64,000 bases of DNA, taken from positions 1 through 64,000 of the forward strand of contig CAYVKA010000001.1 in the NCBI GenBank assembly GCA_964451925.1, read 5' to 3'. The notes beneath the pieces are model-generated. The model was given only the letters and a program-made list of their open reading frames with translations. It made no database searches and was not told the origin of the DNA. The translations under genes and the position numbers were made by a program. Below, piece after piece: positions 61,179-64,000 of this stretch (positions are counted from its first letter, which is position 1; each line of letters opens with the position of its first letter). This stretch comes from Nevskia sp964451925 (lineage in GTDB: Bacteria > Pseudomonadota > Gammaproteobacteria > Nevskiales > Nevskiaceae).

Positions 61179-62696
61179 TCAGCGCGCGTTGTGCAGTTCG
61201 ATCACCACGTTGCCCGCCCGCACCCGCCGCGCCTCCTTGGCGGCGTCGGAGCGGAACAGTTCGAGCTGGTTCAGGTAGTCTTCGTTGATGTCCTGCGTCA
61301 CGTATTCACCGGTGAACACCGAGGTGTCGAAACGCTGGATCTTCGAGTTCTTGTGGCGCACGGCGTCGATCAGGTCTTCCAGGTCCTGGTAAACCAGGCG
61401 GTCGGCGCCGAGCAGTTGCTGCAGTTCGTCATGGCTGCGGCCGTGCGCCACCAGCTCGCTCGAGGTGGGCATGTCGATGCCGTAGACGTTGGGATACTGC
61501 ACCGGCGGCGCGGCAGAGGCGAAATAGACCTTCTTCGCCCCGGCGTCGCGCGCCATCTGGATGATTTCCTTGGAGGTGGTGCCGCGGACGATGGAGTCGT
61601 CCACCAGCAGCACATTCTTGCCGCTGAATTCCAGGTCGATCGGATTGAGCTTCTGCCGCACCGACTTCTTGCGCTGCGCCTGGCCCGGCATGATGAAAGT
61701 GCGGCCGATGTAGCGGTTCTTGACGAAGCCTTCGCGGTATTTCACCCCCAGGCGGATGGCCAGCTCGACGCCGGCGACGCGGCTGGTGTCCGGAATCGGG
61801 ATGACCACGTCGATGTCATGGTCCGGCCACTCGCGCTGGATCTTGTCGGCCAGTTTCTCGCCCATGCGCAGGCGCGCCTTGTAGACGTAGATACCGTCCA
61901 TCACCGAATCAGGACGCGCCAGATACACGTGTTCGAAGATGCACGGCGAGTACACCGGGTTCTGCGCGCACTGGCGTTTGTGCAGCTTGCCGTCGAGGGT
62001 GATGTAGACCGCCTCGCCCGGCGCGATGTCGGCGATCAGTTCAAAGCCGGCGGCATCCAGCGCCACCGACTCCGAGGCAATCATGTAATCGGTGCCGTAG
62101 GGCCCCTCGCGGCGGCCGTAGACCACCGGGCGGATGCCGTACGGATCGCGGAAGCCGACGATGCCGTAGCCGCTGATCAGCGCCACGCAGGCGTAGGCGC
62201 CGCGGGCGCGCACGTGCACGCGCGACACCGCCTCGAACACCTCGTTCGGCGTCACCCGCATGGTGCCGCACATCATCAGCTCGTGGGCGAAGACGTTGAG
62301 CAGGACTTCCGAGTCGGAATCGGTATTGAGGTGGCGGCGGTCCTCGGCGAACAGCTCGTGCTTGAGCTGCTCAGCATTGGTCAGGTTGCCGTTGTGCGAC
62401 AGGCAGATGCCAAAGGGGGTGTTGGTGTACAGCGGCTGCGCCTCGGCCGAGGTGCTGCAGCCGGCCGTGGGGTAGCGCACATGGCCTACGCCCATGTTGC
62501 CGCGCAGGCGGATCATGGTGTCGTCGGAATGGAACACGTCACGCACCAAGCCGTTGTCCTTGTGCAGGAACAGGCGGTCGCCTTCGTTGGTGATGATGCC
62601 CGCGGCGTCCTGCCCGCGGTGTTGCAACATGGTCAGGGCATCATAAAGCTCTTGATTGACCGGTTGCTTGGCGACGACGCCGACTATGCCGCACAT
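61179..62696 (-). CDS. purF: Amidophosphoribosyltransferase PurF
   Basis: PurF is the first committed enzyme of purine synthesis. The 505-residue product begins MCGIVGVVAKQ with the N-terminal nucleophile Cys directly after Met and no propeptide. It has the glutaminase motifs LQHRGQDAAG and SHNGNLTNAEQ, and the PRPP motif VLLVDDSIVRGTTSKEIIQM in the C-terminal phosphoribosyltransferase domain. It starts 4 nt after cvpA. Confidence 0.97.
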   Translation of the reverse strand: MCGIVGVVAKQPVNQELYDALTMLQHRGQDAAGIITNEGDRLFLHKDNGLVRDVFHSDDTMIRLRGNMGVGHVRYPTAGCSTSAEAQPLYTNTPFGICLSHNGNLTNAEQLKHELFAEDRRHLNTDSDSEVLLNVFAHELMMCGTMRVTPNEVFEAVSRVHVRARGAYACVALISGYGIVGFRDPYGIRPVVYGRREGPYGTDYMIASESVALDAAGFELIADIAPGEAVYITLDGKLHKRQCAQNPVYSPCIFEHVYLARPDSVMDGIYVYKARLRMGEKLADKIQREWPDHDIDVVIPIPDTSRVAGVELAIRLGVKYREGFVKNRYIGRTFIMPGQAQRKKSVRQKLNPIDLEFSGKNVLLVDDSIVRGTTSKEIIQMARDAGAKKVYFASAAPPVQYPNVYGIDMPTSSELVAHGRSHDELQQLLGADRLVYQDLEDLIDAVRHKNSKIQRFDTSVFTGEYVTQDINEDYLNQLELFRSDAAKEARRVRAGNVVIELHNAR

Positions 62697-62700
62697 GGAG

Positions 62701-63231
62701 TCATTTCTCTCGCTGGGTGACGGGAACCTGGGGCGCAGGTTGCTGAGCCTGCAAATATGCGAACCATCTGGCCGGAATCAAGCCCTGCACATCTCTTGCA
62801 ACTGGTTGAATTTGCGGAACTAATACGGAATGGTTCCACCAGGGTTCACGCCCCAGCGCGCTCATTCCCGCCAGCATCACCAGCACCACCACGATCAGGC
62901 CGCCGCGCAGCAGGCCAAAACCGGAACCGAGCATGCGGTCAACCGGCGCCAGCCCCGCGCCGCGCACCGCCCAGGCCACCAGCCAGGTGAGCAGGCCGCC
63001 GACCAGCAGGATGGCGAAGAACGGCAGGGCGTAACCCGCGGCCAAGCGCACCGGCACGGCGTTGATGCTGGATTTGAAGCGCTCGGCAAACTCGGGCCCG
63101 TAGCGCAGCGCGCCGGCAAAGGCCCCGACCCAGGTCGCCAGGCTCAACGCCTCGCGGATAAAGCCCCGCAGGGCGCCGAACAGCACTGAAACGAGGACAA
63201 TTGCGACAAATACATAGTCCAGCCAAGTCAT
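62701..63231 (-). CDS. cvpA: CvpA family inner-membrane protein
   Basis: CvpA is needed for colicin V production in E. coli and affects the envelope; its molecular role is not settled. The 176-residue product has four predicted membrane helices and the typical start MTWLDYVFVAIVLVSVLFGA, then LRGFIREALSLATWVGAF, and a later RMLGSGFGLLRGGLIVVVLV. It is coupled to purF, as in most proteobacteria. I start at 63231. Confidence 0.93.
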   Translation of the reverse strand: MTWLDYVFVAIVLVSVLFGALRGFIREALSLATWVGAFAGALRYGPEFAERFKSSINAVPVRLAAGYALPFFAILLVGGLLTWLVAWAVRGAGLAPVDRMLGSGFGLLRGGLIVVVLVMLAGMSALGREPWWNHSVLVPQIQPVARDVQGLIPARWFAYLQAQQPAPQVPVTQREK

Positions 63232-63356
63232 GTGCCATTTGAGTCCGCTGAAGCGGTAACGCAATTTTAACATTATGGCGGCGACGCGGGGCGGATTTAC
63301 CTAATGCAACCGAAACTTCGCGGCGCAAATCCGCCTCTAAGCGTAAACTTCCGTTC

Positions 63357-64000
63357 ATGAAGTCACGCCGCTTTTTCATGTTGAAACCCGCCCTTGTATT
63401 CAGCGTCGTGTTCTCGCTGACCGCCCTGCCCGCCCTGGCGCAGAAGGATATCGACCTGCCACAACTGGGAAGCCCGGCCGACCTGACGCTGTCGCCGGCG
63501 CAGGAGGCGAAGCTGGGCGCCGAGGTGGTGGCCGAGATGTACCAGTACGACTACATCGTCGACGACCCGGAAATCACCGAATACCTGTCCAATATCGGCT
63601 GGAAGCTGGCGGCCGCCGACAACGTCAACCCGGTGCCGCCGGCGTTCAATTTCTACCTGATCGCCGACAATCGCATCAACGCCTTCGCCCTGCCCGGCGG
63701 CTACGTCAATATCAACGCCGGCACCATCGTCGCCGCCGCCAACGAAAGCGAACTGGCCGGGGTCATGGGGCATGAGGAATCGCACATCACGCAGCGCCAC
63801 ATGGCGCGCGCCGCCGGCGATACCCAGGTGGCCGACATCGCCACCTGGATCGGCGTGCTGGCGGCGATCATCGCCGGTTCGGCCAACCCCAACGTCGTGC
63901 TGGGCGCGATCTCGGTCGGCCAGGGCATCAACTACCAGCGCCAGGTGGCCTATTCGCGCGACGACGAACGCGAGGCCGATCGCTTCGGCATCCGCAAGCT
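63357..64000 (+). CDS. bepA: M48 family metalloprotease, BepA-like (C-terminal part cut by window edge)
   Basis: BepA is a periplasmic chaperone/protease that monitors assembly of LptD and other outer-membrane proteins. The visible 214 codons show a Sec signal peptide (about 1-32, cleavage near ALAQ), then LGSPADLTLSPAQEAKLGAE and DDPEITEYLSNIGWKLAAAD. The zinc motif is HEESH in VMGHEESHITQRHMARA (near residue 140), and the downstream DDEREADRFG supplies the third ligand. The TPR part is outside. It diverges from cvpA. A second in-frame ATG at 63378 is possible. Confidence 0.88.
   Translation, partial: MKSRRFFMLKPALVFSVVFSLTALPALAQKDIDLPQLGSPADLTLSPAQEAKLGAEVVAEMYQYDYIVDDPEITEYLSNIGWKLAAADNVNPVPPAFNFYLIADNRINAFALPGGYVNINAGTIVAAANESELAGVMGHEESHITQRHMARAAGDTQVADIATWIGVLAAIIAGSANPNVVLGAISVGQGINYQRQVAYSRDDEREADRFGIRK

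Noticed and set aside
63232..63356. PurR-like operator or strong promoter between cvpA and the bepA-like gene
   Set aside because: A TAAAAT -10-like sequence exists but no matching -35 or palindromic ACGCAA-type operator.

Overview
The window is about 64 kb of compact, GC-rich (roughly two thirds G+C by eye) chromosomal DNA from a motile gammaproteobacterium. Two gene orders point to the Xanthomonadales/Nevskiales part of the class (for example a Solimonas- or Nevskia-like organism): flagellin-fliD-fliS-PilZ-rpoN-fleQ-fliE-fliF, and cvpA-purF-metZ. This placement is an inference from gene order, not a database result. I saw no tRNA, rRNA, insertion sequence, phage gene or CRISPR array.

Region 1 (1-22.7 kb) is a nearly complete set of hook, rod and filament genes, almost all on the minus strand: flgBCDEFGHIJKL, fliC, flaG, fliD, fliS, a PilZ-like gene, rpoN, fleQ, fliE and the start of fliF. 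cheV ends beside flgB, and flgA-flgM-flgN run the other way. The regulatory hierarchy can be read from the DNA. Sigma-54 type -24/-12 elements precede fliE, flgB, flgG and flgA. Sigma-28 type elements precede fliC, fliS, cheV and flgM. The genes for sigma-54, its activator FleQ and the anti-sigma-28 factor FlgM lie in the same locus.

Region 2 (22.7-35 kb) is the most accessory part. It holds a small unrecognised gene with a 28-bp palindrome upstream, a CBS/BON protein, and a four-gene cassette joined by 4-nt ATGA overlaps: a PF10091/GH144-type glucanase, a GH15 glucoamylase, an SbmA/BacA/YddA-like ABC protein, and a secreted CocE/NonD-like hydrolase that lacks its catalytic Ser and His. A GH3 beta-glucosidase diverges from it. 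The three glycosidases have no signal peptide and the hydrolase-like protein does, so a plausible but unproven reading is import of glucan oligomers followed by cytoplasmic breakdown. Next come an endonuclease/exonuclease/phosphatase-family protein and a cyclic-nucleotide-binding/rhodanese fusion.

Region 3 (35-44 kb, minus strand) is the fatty acid/folate/cell-wall/replication cluster rrtA-fabD-fabG-acpP-fabF-pabB-pabC-mltG-tmk-holB-pilZ. A rhombosortase gene occupies the place where plsX-fabH are often found.

Region 4 (44.2-52.2 kb, plus strand) is a type II secretion pseudopilus/platform operon, gspGHIJKLMN, followed by nudJ, a small membrane protein gene and mnmA. gspC, D, E and F are not present.

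Region 5 (52.2-64 kb) holds metabolic genes: a lipoprotein serine hydrolase, acnA, ppnP, an orphan ParA ATPase, degV, a half-size mazG, nudL, metZ, purF, cvpA and the 5' part of a bepA-like M48 protease. A terminator hairpin lies in the metZ leader.
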